From: Stakelama pacifica
GTDB lineage: Bacteria; Pseudomonadota; Alphaproteobacteria; Sphingomonadales; Sphingomonadaceae
Direction: 5' to 3'
DNA length: 64,000 nt
Assembly (NCBI RefSeq): GCF_004361835.1
Contig: NZ_SNWD01000004.1
Span: 124,001 to 188,000 of the forward strand
A program made the position numbers and the translations under genes. Under the pieces are notes generated by a model. The model saw only the letters and a list, made by a program, of their open reading frames with translations. It ran no database searches and was not told the DNA's origin. Below, piece after piece: positions 8,838 to 16,343 of this stretch. Each line of letters begins with the position of its first letter. Position 1 is the first letter of the stretch.

Positions 8838-9736
8838 TTGGTCGCGGTTCTGCGCCACAGCTGGAACAATACGCCAGGTGCAGCGAGCACCGGATGGCGT
8901 TCGCGCCATGGGGTAAGGCGAAGGCCGATGCCGGTATGCCGCTCGATCTTCCACAGCGCGTAGCGGGTGGCGCCTTCGAACGTGAAACCAGCCTTGAGCA
9001 GCCGCGCTGCGTTCAGCCATTTGCCGGTCTTCTGCCGGGCGACCCACTGATCGAACAATCTGCGACAGCGTTCGGGCGCCAGGCGCGGCGCGTAGATGGC
9101 ACCGCGCCGGTCATGCGCGATCCCCGCCGCATCCCAGGCGAGCGGAAGCAGGTCATCGAACCATTGCGGGTTGTTGTCGAGGATCTGCCGCTCACGCCCC
9201 GGCTTTTCGACGCGCAGTTCCAGCGTATAGGTCTGGCGGAACAGCGCGCCCCAATAATCGCGCGCGCTTCCCTGCTCCTCGCCCAGCATCGCGGCGAAGG
9301 AGGCAGCAGTCATCGCGGCGGAGCAGATCGCATCCTCGACTGCCCGGCGCGATGCCCAGTCGCTCACCCAGACAAGCGCGCTCGGCTGAACGAAGCGCGT
9401 CCAGATCGTCGTATCGACCATCTCGCCCGCCGCCGCTTCGCCGAAAATGTCGAGCGGCATCGTCGCGACTTTCGCGCGCACGATCCGGCCGCTGCTCACC
9501 GGCAATTCGGCGAAGCTGACATGCGGCCATATCAGCCGGTCCATCGCGTCCGACCTGCCCGGCGTCAGCACATAAAAGTCGAGTACGCCGTCCATGTCGC
9601 CGGTGCGCAACACCGAACCGTAGAACAGCACCGCACAGCCGCCGCGCCGCTGCGCGAGCAGCGCTGCCGCTTCGCGGATATCGCGCCCGACCGGCATGTC
9701 GAGCGACTGCAGGATGCGGGCGCGCAGCCGGTCCAT
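8834..9736 (-). CDS. Conserved-looking hypothetical protein, possible nucleotidyltransferase fold
   Basis: A 300-aa soluble protein without signal peptide. The early segment LFYGSVLRTGDMDGVLDFYVL looks like a polymerase-beta-type nucleotidyltransferase core (G-S, then spaced acidic residues D-x-D and D), but I cannot name a family. The C-terminal half contains WDAAGIAHDRR and a basic WKIERHTGIGL region. ATG 9736 shares one base with the TGA of the upstream lipid kinase (TGATG), and its own stop overlaps the next start, so all three genes are coupled. GTG 9739 is an alternative start. The context argues for a role with the kinase and the MobA-like enzyme. Confidence 0.75.
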   Translation of the reverse strand: MDRLRARILQSLDMPVGRDIREAAALLAQRRGGCAVLFYGSVLRTGDMDGVLDFYVLTPGRSDAMDRLIWPHVSFAELPVSSGRIVRAKVATMPLDIFGEAAAGEMVDTTIWTRFVQPSALVWVSDWASRRAVEDAICSAAMTAASFAAMLGEEQGSARDYWGALFRQTYTLELRVEKPGRERQILDNNPQWFDDLLPLAWDAAGIAHDRRGAIYAPRLAPERCRRLFDQWVARQKTGKWLNAARLLKAGFTFEGATRYALWKIERHTGIGLRLTPWRERHPVLAAPGVLFQLWRRTATK

Positions 9737-10809
9737 CACGCCACCACGAAGCGAAGCGGTGCGCCGCGGCGAAGCGTCAGCGCACCGCCGGGATAGGTTT
9801 CGCCGTCGAGGATGAAATCGCTTTCGATCCCGATCTCCAGCGTTTCGGCGGCGCGATGGCGATAGCCCTTGCGCTCCATCGCTTCGTTCTGCCGCCCGGC
9901 CAGCAGCATCGGCACCCGGCGCAGCATCTGGCGCGGCGGCGCATCGACCGCAAGCAGCTTCATTCCCTGCCCGAGCCGGCCAAAGGGTTTCAGCCCGAGC
10001 GGAAAACGGTCGAGCGTCGAACAGAGCAGAATATAGAACCGACCGGCCATTTCGACATCGCCGCCGATCGTCATCGCGTCCCCTGCGCGCCAGCCGCGAT
10101 CCTTCGACCCGAACAGGGTCTGGCCGATACTGGCGACGAGCGAGAGGCCGACCGCCAGCCCTTCGAACGCACCGAAACGATGTGTGTGCTGGGCAAGCGA
10201 GGTCGCGCGAACGAATGCACCCGCGCCGAACAAAAATCCGGTCTGCGCAGGCGAACTTTCGCCCTCCCGCCAGATTTCCAGCGGCGTGCGCTCGCGTATC
10301 TCATCCCGCCGGATAGCGTCGATGAGGCGATCGAGAGTCACATCGGCGGACATGCCGAGATCGATCGCCACCGCATTGGTCTTGCCCGCCGGAAGGATCG
10401 CGAATTTGGGCAGCGCGCTGCTATACACCCGGCGCGCAGCGCTCAGCACATCGCGCACCGTGCCGTCGCCGCCATGAATGATGATCACATCGACCCTGCG
10501 CGCGGCGAAGTCGGCAATTGCTGCCTCCAGCTCGGCCTTGGTGCCGGGAGCGCGATACAGAATTTCCTGCCCCGGCGCCGAAACCGCGCCTGTTCCGTTG
10601 CGATGGCTGCGCGGATTGCTGATCATCGCGATGCGTGCCGAACGCTCCGGCACCCGGGCGGGATCGGGCCGGGCAAGATCGCGAATCCGCCCCGCGCGGA
10701 CCGGCGCAGGCGCGAGTGCGCGCCGCGACGCTGCGTCGCGACGTAGCAGTTCCGCCTCACCTGACAGGCCGGCGCGCAAGGAAGGCGCTTCGCTCAACTT
10801 TCTCGCCAC
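9736..10809 (-). CDS. Diacylglycerol/ceramide kinase-family lipid kinase
   Basis: Lipid kinase of the DAGK catalytic family, which phosphorylates a lipid hydroxyl using ATP. Seen: a first strand IAMISNPRSHRNGTG, the signature HGGDGTVRDVL, LPAGKTNAVAIDLG (the G-T-x-N-D region, here G-K-T-N), a GAGAFVRA strand, and a C-terminal SDFILDGETYPGG loop with the D-G-E that closes the site. The start is uncertain: GTG 10809 is given; TTG 10797 and ATG 10890 are alternatives, the last adding an unusual tail rich in hydrophobic and Cys residues. First gene of a coupled trio. Caulobacter has a ceramide kinase of this superfamily; in a sphingolipid-making lineage ceramide is a plausible substrate, but that is inference. 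Confidence 0.82.
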   Translation of the reverse strand: MARKLSEAPSLRAGLSGEAELLRRDAASRRALAPAPVRAGRIRDLARPDPARVPERSARIAMISNPRSHRNGTGAVSAPGQEILYRAPGTKAELEAAIADFAARRVDVIIIHGGDGTVRDVLSAARRVYSSALPKFAILPAGKTNAVAIDLGMSADVTLDRLIDAIRRDEIRERTPLEIWREGESSPAQTGFLFGAGAFVRATSLAQHTHRFGAFEGLAVGLSLVASIGQTLFGSKDRGWRAGDAMTIGGDVEMAGRFYILLCSTLDRFPLGLKPFGRLGQGMKLLAVDAPPRQMLRRVPMLLAGRQNEAMERKGYRHRAAETLEIGIESDFILDGETYPGGALTLRRGAPLRFVVA

Positions 10810-10950
10810 TGTAAAATTATTGAAACATAGCAGATATGCGATTCCGCTCGATTTTCCAGCCCTTACGCGGAACAAATTACCGCAATGCAATAATAAAGAC
10901 CGATTATTTTCATGCTACCGTTACGGATTTGTCACAAGGGACGTCCGGAT

Positions 10951-11421
10951 TTAGCGCGAATAGCGCATCTTCACCTGGATCGTTCGCCCTGCCGCAGGAA
11001 GTTCGAATCGAACCTTGTCGAACGAGGGCAGGCCGAGCGTCGTCGGCGCGTCGTTCGAAAAGCCGAATCCTTCCTTGATCTTGAACAGGGTGCGATTGAA
11101 ATCGTGATCGGCATTTTCGTCATGATACAGCGCAGCGGCATAATGACCCGGCGGCAGCCAGAAACACGTTGTCGTGTTCGGCGCCTTTGCGGGGATGCGC
11201 GCCCGCGCGATATATGCGTGCGAGGCCAGAAATTTGCTGCGGCTGTCGGGATAGATGCTGAACGCAACCTCACCATCGGCATTTTTCAAATTGGTCGCGA
11301 CGACCGTCAGCTTCACCGCGCCATTGCCCGCAGTCCCGGTGCACCCCTGATCGGCCAGCGCGGGAGTCGCGACGGTAAGCGCGGCCAGCGCCGCCGCCGA
11401 AATCATCCATCCTTTGGTCAA
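10951..11421 (-). CDS. DUF2141-type secreted protein
   Basis: A periplasmic protein of 156 aa. The TTG at 11421 is preferred because CAGGAG stands 7 nt upstream and it opens directly into a signal peptide (MTKGWMISAAALAALTVATPALA, cut before DQG). The mature part has the pattern of DUF2141: GEVAFSIYPDSRSKF, a Cys in TTTCFWLPPGHYAAALYHDEN, DHDFNRTLFKIKEGFGFSND, and a final beta strand. The biochemical role of the family is unknown. It stands alone between the lipid-kinase trio (same strand) and a divergent nucleotidyltransferase. The gap to the kinase gene (10810-10950) is visibly AT-rich and probably holds that operon's promoter. Confidence 0.82.
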   Translation of the reverse strand: MTKGWMISAAALAALTVATPALADQGCTGTAGNGAVKLTVVATNLKNADGEVAFSIYPDSRSKFLASHAYIARARIPAKAPNTTTCFWLPPGHYAAALYHDENADHDFNRTLFKIKEGFGFSNDAPTTLGLPSFDKVRFELPAAGRTIQVKMRYSR

Positions 11422-11605
11422 GATTCTGCTCCTGTTGCCCTTCAAAAGCGGCGTGCAATAACAGAGTCATTCTTTCGTCATACTGAACGAGCGCGTTCTG
11501 TAATTGATTTGTCGCCGCTTTGCCAGATGGCAATTCGATCCCTATCTGCAACGCCCCGGCGCGGTTTTTTCGCGCCTCGCCAATAGGGTTTCGCGAGGGA
11601 ATAAC

Positions 11606-12349
11606 ATGATCGAAAAGGCTATCATCCTCAGCGCGGGTCAGGGATCGCGGCTGTTGCCGCTGACGGCCGACCGGCCCAAATGCCTGATCGATTTTTCCGG
11701 CAAGTCCCTGATCGCGTGGCAGATTCACATGCTATCGCGGCGGGGCGTACGCGATTTTCACATCGTCACCGGCTTCATGACCGACATGGTCGAGCACGAG
11801 CTCGATTCGATCCGGCGCGAGGGGATTTCGATCACCGTGCATTTCAATCCTTTTTACAAGGTTGCGGACAATCTGGGCAGTTGCTGGATTGCGCGCGACG
11901 CGATGGCGGGCGAGTTTCTGATCCTGAACGGCGACACGCTGATTTCGGAGGAAATCGTCGCTCAGGTGGTTGAGAATCAATCGAAATGGCCGATCACCGT
12001 CACGGTCGACGTGAAACCGCATTATGATAGCGACGACATGAAAGTTTCACGGCGCGGCGATCAGCTGCTGGCGATCGGCAAGACGCTGAGCGCGCAGCAA
12101 AGCGATGCCGAATCGATCGGTTTCCTTGCTTTTCGCGGCGAGGGCGGCGCGCTGTTCCGCGAAAAAGTGCGTCAGGTGATGCGCACCCCCGCAGGCGTCG
12201 AAAACTGGTATCTGAAAATCATCGACATGCTGGCGCCCACGGGCAAGGTCGGCACCTGCTCGATCGAAGGACAGGACTGGGCAGAGGTCGATTTCCTCAA
12301 CGATATCGAGATTGCGACACGCCTCACCGACCGCTGGGCGGCGGGGTGA
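11606..12349 (+). CDS. Sugar/alcohol-phosphate nucleotidyltransferase (LicC/IPCT-like)
   Basis: Cytoplasmic nucleotidyltransferase (247 aa) that would form an NDP- or CDP-activated head group. Seen: IILSAGQGSRLLPLTADRPKCLIDF, the complete GxGxR-x-P-x-T-x-x-x-PK signature; DNLGSCWIARD; LNGDTLISEE with the metal-binding Asp; and VDFLNDIEIA near the end (second metal Asp). GAGGGA at 11594-11600 supports ATG 11606; the open frame upstream to 11504 is not needed. The nearest look-alikes are choline-phosphate (LicC) and inositol-1-phosphate cytidylyltransferases. It faces a CDP-alcohol phosphatidyltransferase gene across HIT, so the two may act in sequence. Convergent with the HIT gene, 9 nt apart. 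Confidence 0.85.
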   Translation: MIEKAIILSAGQGSRLLPLTADRPKCLIDFSGKSLIAWQIHMLSRRGVRDFHIVTGFMTDMVEHELDSIRREGISITVHFNPFYKVADNLGSCWIARDAMAGEFLILNGDTLISEEIVAQVVENQSKWPITVTVDVKPHYDSDDMKVSRRGDQLLAIGKTLSAQQSDAESIGFLAFRGEGGALFREKVRQVMRTPAGVENWYLKIIDMLAPTGKVGTCSIEGQDWAEVDFLNDIEIATRLTDRWAAG

Positions 12350-12358
12350 CAGCAGCGA

Positions 12359-12784
12359 TCAGAAACAGTCCTTCAGCCAGCTGACCAGCCGGTCGCGCGC
12401 ATCCTCATCGGGCGTCACCGCGCTCGAAAGGTCCGGCACTTTGGGCCACCCCGAATCGGGATATGCCACTCCGTCGTGCGAACGCGCGCCCTCATAGCGC
12501 GGGATGACGTGGAAATGGACATGGGGGTCGACCATCATCAGCATCAGATAGTTGAGCTTTTCATACCCGACCGCAGTGCTCAGCATCGCTTCCAGCTCGC
12601 TGGTCACGCTTTTCAGCTCGGCATGCGCTGCCGCAGGCAGATCGCCGAACGCAGTCGCGTCCGAGCGCGCGGCAAGCACACAGCTTCCCAGCGTCGGCTG
12701 CGCCGGCCGCAGCAGCAGCACCCAATGCTGCCATTCGCGGATCAGCGTTGCGGGATAGCCGAATTTCTCGATCGTTGCGTTCAT
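12359..12784 (-). CDS. HIT-family nucleotide hydrolase/transferase
   Basis: Histidine-triad protein of 141 aa. The triad reads DPHVHFHVIPRY (H-x-H-x-H) in the second half, matching the family active site that attacks nucleoside phosphoramidates or dinucleoside polyphosphates through the middle His. N-terminal MNATIEKFGYPATLIREWQHWVLLLRPAQPTLGSCVL is a typical opening strand pair. ATG 12784 lies 4 nt after the stop of the CDP-alcohol phosphatidyltransferase gene, so it is the last gene of that operon. A role cleaving CMP/AMP by-products of lipid head-group activation is possible, but HIT proteins are too general to say. Confidence 0.88.
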   Translation of the reverse strand: MNATIEKFGYPATLIREWQHWVLLLRPAQPTLGSCVLAARSDATAFGDLPAAAHAELKSVTSELEAMLSTAVGYEKLNYLMLMMVDPHVHFHVIPRYEGARSHDGVAYPDSGWPKVPDLSSAVTPDEDARDRLVSWLKDCF

Positions 12785-12788
12785 GGGT

Positions 12789-13895
12789 TCAGCCCTCCAG
12801 CCATGAGGTGACGGGTTCGCCGCGCGCCTGTTGCAGCTCGGCAGTGATGACCTGCCAGAAATGGACGAGCAGCGACAGGCCGGTCCACCATGCAACCAGG
12901 ATCAGCCCGATATCGGGGCGACCGAACACCAAGCTGCCGACCAGCAGGATCATATTCGGGTTGCGCCGCGCGGTCACGAGGCGGAAATCGCTGTCGAATT
13001 TGCGCCAGACATGGATGTGAAATCCGAAGCGTTTGATGAACCAGCCCTCGATCAGGCGCTGAACGACATAGCCGATCAGGATCGTACCGGTGACCCATCC
13101 AAAGGTTGTCGCGCTGTAAGCAAGGCCATGATGCGACAGGCCAAGCGCCCATGCCACCCACCAGAAGGGCGGATGGACCAGATCGATCCCATGATCGAAA
13201 ATATTACCCCAAAAGCTCGACGTGACGGTGCAGCGGGCAAGCTTCCCGTCGACCGTGTCGAACACCATGAACACGAAACCGACCGCGACGCCCGCCCAAT
13301 AGTGACCGTACAGAAAGAAAAAGGTCGCGGCGATACACCCGATCGCGCCGAGCACCGTCACCATATTCGGCGTCATGCGCAGCCGCGCGGCGAGCCGGGT
13401 GAGGTGAAAGGCCAGTTCGGGCCAGAGATATTTGGTCAGAATGTCAGTGACGCCCTTATAGGCGCCATAATAGCTTTCGCGCTCGAGCCGGGCGACATTG
13501 CCGGGAACCAGCGGTTCGAAAAAGGGCTGTTGCTGTTTGCGCAGCGATTCATTGTACAGCGTCGGGCGGTCCTCGATCCGGTACACGCTCGCGCCCTCGG
13601 GGGGCAGCATCGCTTCGCCCGCGATCCGCGGCAGCAGCGCCGCTTCATCGCGTACCAGCACCGGCCGGTCGCCATGCATCACCCATAAGCGCGGCGTCGC
13701 CATGGCATGGGTCATCCATAGCGGATCGAAGGCATAGCCCTGATCCGCCCAGAGCGAGGTCGTATCGGCTTTCGGACCGCCCACGCCCGCTTTATCGGCA
13801 AGACGTTCGATACGCTCATAGCTGCTAAGGCCCCACAGGCGGGTGGTGTTGTCGCCCATCACGATCAGGCGGCTCGGCACGGTTCCAGAAGACAT
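12789..13895 (-). CDS. CDP-alcohol phosphatidyltransferase with extra N-terminal domain
   Basis: Integral inner-membrane enzyme of 368 aa that moves a phospho-alcohol from a CDP-carrier to a lipid or polyol acceptor. The complete family motif is present: D213-x2-D216-G217-x2-A220-R221-x8-G230-x3-D234-x3-D238. About five or six membrane segments follow residue 165. Residues 1-140 are soluble and look like a worn-down nucleotidyltransferase domain (RLIVMGDNTTRLWG, VLVRDEAALL), resembling the fused inositol-phosphate cytidylyltransferase/phosphatidyltransferase enzymes of archaea; here the fused domain lacks a clear GxGxR loop, so activity may come from the separate enzyme at 11606. Flippase upstream (7-nt gap), HIT downstream (4-nt gap). 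Confidence 0.88.
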   Translation of the reverse strand: MSSGTVPSRLIVMGDNTTRLWGLSSYERIERLADKAGVGGPKADTTSLWADQGYAFDPLWMTHAMATPRLWVMHGDRPVLVRDEAALLPRIAGEAMLPPEGASVYRIEDRPTLYNESLRKQQQPFFEPLVPGNVARLERESYYGAYKGVTDILTKYLWPELAFHLTRLAARLRMTPNMVTVLGAIGCIAATFFFLYGHYWAGVAVGFVFMVFDTVDGKLARCTVTSSFWGNIFDHGIDLVHPPFWWVAWALGLSHHGLAYSATTFGWVTGTILIGYVVQRLIEGWFIKRFGFHIHVWRKFDSDFRLVTARRNPNMILLVGSLVFGRPDIGLILVAWWTGLSLLVHFWQVITAELQQARGEPVTSWLEG

Positions 13896-13902
13896 GACGC
13901 CG

Positions 13903-15264
13903 CTATGGCCCGGCTGGTCCGGATTGCAACCCGTCTGCGTTCGCCTGTGCCTTTCGTCCGAACCGCAGCGTCGCCAGCCCGAGCAGCAATGTCGTGACCA
14001 CCGATCCGATAAACACCCCGATCGACGCCCCCTCGCCGCCCATGGCGGGCATCAGCGCGACCATCGCGCCGATCAGCGCGACGACGCCGATGCAGCGTGC
14101 GACAAAGGCAGTGACGGCGTGGTCGCCCGCCATCAGCACTGGTTCGAAACTCACCCCGGCAAGTCCGATACACCCGGCAGCCGTCAGCCATAACAGGATC
14201 GGATATGCAGCGCCGAAGCCTTTCCCGCCGACCAGCGCCAGCACCGGCTGACCAATGGCGAAGGTCAGCAGCATGATCGCTCCGGCGGCAAGGCTCGATC
14301 CCGCGAACATGCGCCAGATGGTGCGGGACAGATTGCCGGTACCGCTGCGCACCGCGCGCACGATTTCGGGGAAGCCCGCGCGGACGAGCAGCTGCGACAG
14401 CTTGGTCAGCGCATTGGCGATCTGGAATGCCAGCCGGAAGATACCGGCGGCCGCGGGACCGACAAAACCGCCGACGAGCAGCAGCGGCAATTGAGTCGAG
14501 GCAAGGCCGAGGGTCGAACTGCCGCTGGTCGATATCGAGAAGCGGGCAATGCCCGGATTCTCCGCCAGCACCGCCTGGATCGGCGCGCGCGATTTTAACG
14601 TCAGCGCCAGATTGCCGCCGCGCGCGAACATCCACCAGAAGGCCGCCGCCGTCGCAATCTCCGCCGCTGCCCAGGCATAGAGAAAATTCTCGACCCGCGC
14701 GCCGATCAGCAGCACCGCCACCGCCCCGATGAGCCGCACGATGCCGGTCATGCTGTCGGCGAACGCAGCCTCGGCAAACCGGTCCTGCAGCCGGAGCGCG
14801 CCCAGCGGCATCGAACGCACGGTGACCAGCTGCACCACCAGAAACATCAGCGTCTGGCCCATCAGCGCGTCGTCGATCCCGAAACTGCCGCCCCAGACCG
14901 CGAGGATCGCGACCCCGATCGCGATTCCGACCAGCGCAGTGGCAAAATCGAGCAGCCCGCAGGCGCGGAACAGCCGCCCCAGCCGGGCCTTGTCCCCCGC
15001 ATGCAGCGGTGCGACGCCATATTGCACGACGATCTGCCAGGTCTGGAACCCCACCATCGTGGCGAGAGCGCGCGACGCCCCGGTAATCAGCGAAAACCGA
15101 CCAAAATCGGCAACGCCCAGCGAGCGCGCGGCAATGGCGAGATAGACGAGCGACAACAGCCCGACCAGCCCGCGATTGGCGACCAGCCAGCCGAGATTAT
15201 GCAGCACCGCGCGAAATCCGCGCCGCGCCGCCGGTTGATCCTGTGGAGTAGCGCCCCCCGCCAT
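13903..15264 (-). CDS. Polysaccharide/oligosaccharide-lipid flippase (Wzx/MATE-like)
   Basis: A 453-aa membrane protein with about twelve hydrophobic segments and no soluble domain, typical of the MOP exporter superfamily that flips lipid-linked sugars across the inner membrane. Visible: an opening amphipathic stretch then NRGLVGLLSLVYLAIAARSL, the LGVADFGRFSLI segment common in Wzx-like proteins (L-G-x-x-x-F-G-x-F/Y), and repeated Gly/Ala helices to the end. It lies 8 nt after a small membrane protein gene and 7 nt before the CDP-alcohol phosphatidyltransferase, so it probably exports the glyco- or phospholipid that cluster makes. Substrate unknown. Confidence 0.85.
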   Translation of the reverse strand: MAGGATPQDQPAARRGFRAVLHNLGWLVANRGLVGLLSLVYLAIAARSLGVADFGRFSLITGASRALATMVGFQTWQIVVQYGVAPLHAGDKARLGRLFRACGLLDFATALVGIAIGVAILAVWGGSFGIDDALMGQTLMFLVVQLVTVRSMPLGALRLQDRFAEAAFADSMTGIVRLIGAVAVLLIGARVENFLYAWAAAEIATAAAFWWMFARGGNLALTLKSRAPIQAVLAENPGIARFSISTSGSSTLGLASTQLPLLLVGGFVGPAAAGIFRLAFQIANALTKLSQLLVRAGFPEIVRAVRSGTGNLSRTIWRMFAGSSLAAGAIMLLTFAIGQPVLALVGGKGFGAAYPILLWLTAAGCIGLAGVSFEPVLMAGDHAVTAFVARCIGVVALIGAMVALMPAMGGEGASIGVFIGSVVTTLLLGLATLRFGRKAQANADGLQSGPAGP

Positions 15265-15272
15265 GGCCTGCG

Positions 15273-15452
15273 TCAGTCGGTCTGCTGATCCGGCGTGCTC
15301 GCGCGCCGGGCCCGGTAATAGCGCCAGACAAGCGCGCTGCCGAGCAAGAAACCGCCGGGCGCTAGCAGGATCGTGGCGGCAAGACCGGCACGTTTCAGGT
15401 TGCGAGTGCGCCGATCTCTGCGCGCTGCCGCCGCTTCATCGTCTTCGCTCAA
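15273..15452 (-). CDS. Small single-pass membrane protein (59 aa)
   Basis: A 60-codon frame on the minus strand, from TTG 15452 to TGA 15273-15275. The TTG overlaps the stop of sufA (TTGA), suggesting coupled translation. The product has an acidic then Arg-rich N-terminus (SEDDEAAAARRDRRTR), one hydrophobic helix (AGLAATILLAPGGFLLGSALVW) and a basic tail (RYYRARRAS), an arrangement expected for a small inner-membrane protein. The frame fills the gap between sufA and the flippase almost exactly (8 nt before the flippase start), which is the main reason to believe it. No family recognised. Confidence 0.65.
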   Translation of the reverse strand: MSEDDEAAAARRDRRTRNLKRAGLAATILLAPGGFLLGSALVWRYYRARRASTPDQQTD

Positions 15453-15802
15453 ATGGTGAAGCTCTCACCACAGCCGCACATGCCGGTGGCATTGGGGTTG
15501 TTGAACACGAACCCGGCGGTGAAATCATCCTCCTGCCAGTCCATGGTCGACCCGATCAGATACAGGACCGATGCAGCGTCGACAAAGAACACCCCGCCGG
15601 GCGTTTCGATGCGTTCGTCCATCGGGTTCGCCTCAGTCACATAATCGACCGAATAGGCAAGCCCCGAACAGCCGCGCCGCGGCGTCGAAAGCTTCACCCC
15701 GATCGAACCTTCCGGCGCACGCGCCATCAGATCGGCGATGCGCTGTTCAGCGCCCGGTGTCAGCTTCACCGCTGCGGGGCGTTCGCGGGTTCTGGTCGCC
15801 AT
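15449..15802 (-). CDS. sufA: Fe-S cluster assembly A-type carrier
   Basis: A-type Fe-S carrier (HesB/IscA family, 117 aa) that receives clusters from the SufBCD scaffold and hands them to apoproteins. The three ligand cysteines are visible: one in STPRRGCSGLAY and two in the C-terminal GMCGCGESF. ATG 15802 starts MATRTRERPAAVKLTPGAE; the upstream extension to 15877 is not conserved-looking. It lies 46 nt after sufT and at the end of the classical suf genes. Its stop overlaps the start of a small membrane protein gene, so transcription seems to continue into the envelope genes. Confidence 0.93.
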   Translation of the reverse strand: MATRTRERPAAVKLTPGAEQRIADLMARAPEGSIGVKLSTPRRGCSGLAYSVDYVTEANPMDERIETPGGVFFVDAASVLYLIGSTMDWQEDDFTAGFVFNNPNATGMCGCGESFTI

Positions 15803-15848
15803 GATTATCTTCCTTCCCCGGCCAGCATAGCATTGTGGCCGAACCTTC

Positions 15849-16343
15849 TTAAAGCATGCCCAGTTCGAGCTTTGCATCGTCGCTCATCTTGGCCGGGTCC
15901 CAGGGCGGGTCCCAGACGAGATTGACCTCCGCCTGCCCCACGCCCGGAACCGAGCCGACGCGCAGCTCGACCTCGGCGGGCATGGATTCGGCGACCGGGC
16001 AATGCGGCGTGGTCAGCGTCATCGTCACCGCGACATGGCCGCCTTCCGCTACATCGACACCGTAGATCAGCCCCAGATCATAGATGTTCACCGGGATTTC
16101 GGGATCGTAAATATCCTTCAGCGCGTCGATGACCGCGTCATAGATTTCGCCGCCCGGTTGCCCCGCAGGCATTGCCTCGGGCCTTTGCGAGAGAAATCCG
16201 TCGAGATAGTCGCGCTTGCGCTCATAGGTTTCGCGGGCGGTCGCGGCGTCGTCGCGCTGCGCATCCTCGACGCGCGCGCGCGGCGCGGGATCGACCGCCG
16301 CGACTTCCTCGACCGCGATTCTGCCTTGCTGTTCGTCGCTCAT
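15849..16343 (-). CDS. sufT: SUF-associated protein SufT (DUF59/MIP18)
   Basis: Fe-S maturation factor of 164 aa. Residues 1-60 form an acidic/charged extension; the DUF59 domain follows with DALKDIYDPEIPVNIYDLGLIYGV and the hallmark TTPHCPVAESMP, whose Cys is essential in characterised MIP18/DUF59 proteins, ending with VWDPPWDP. The last motif and its position after sufS match the SufT subgroup. ATG 16343 overlaps the sufS stop (ATGA). It probably assists cluster delivery to client proteins such as aconitase; acnA is in this window. Confidence 0.92.
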   Translation of the reverse strand: MSDEQQGRIAVEEVAAVDPAPRARVEDAQRDDAATARETYERKRDYLDGFLSQRPEAMPAGQPGGEIYDAVIDALKDIYDPEIPVNIYDLGLIYGVDVAEGGHVAVTMTLTTPHCPVAESMPAEVELRVGSVPGVGQAEVNLVWDPPWDPAKMSDDAKLELGML

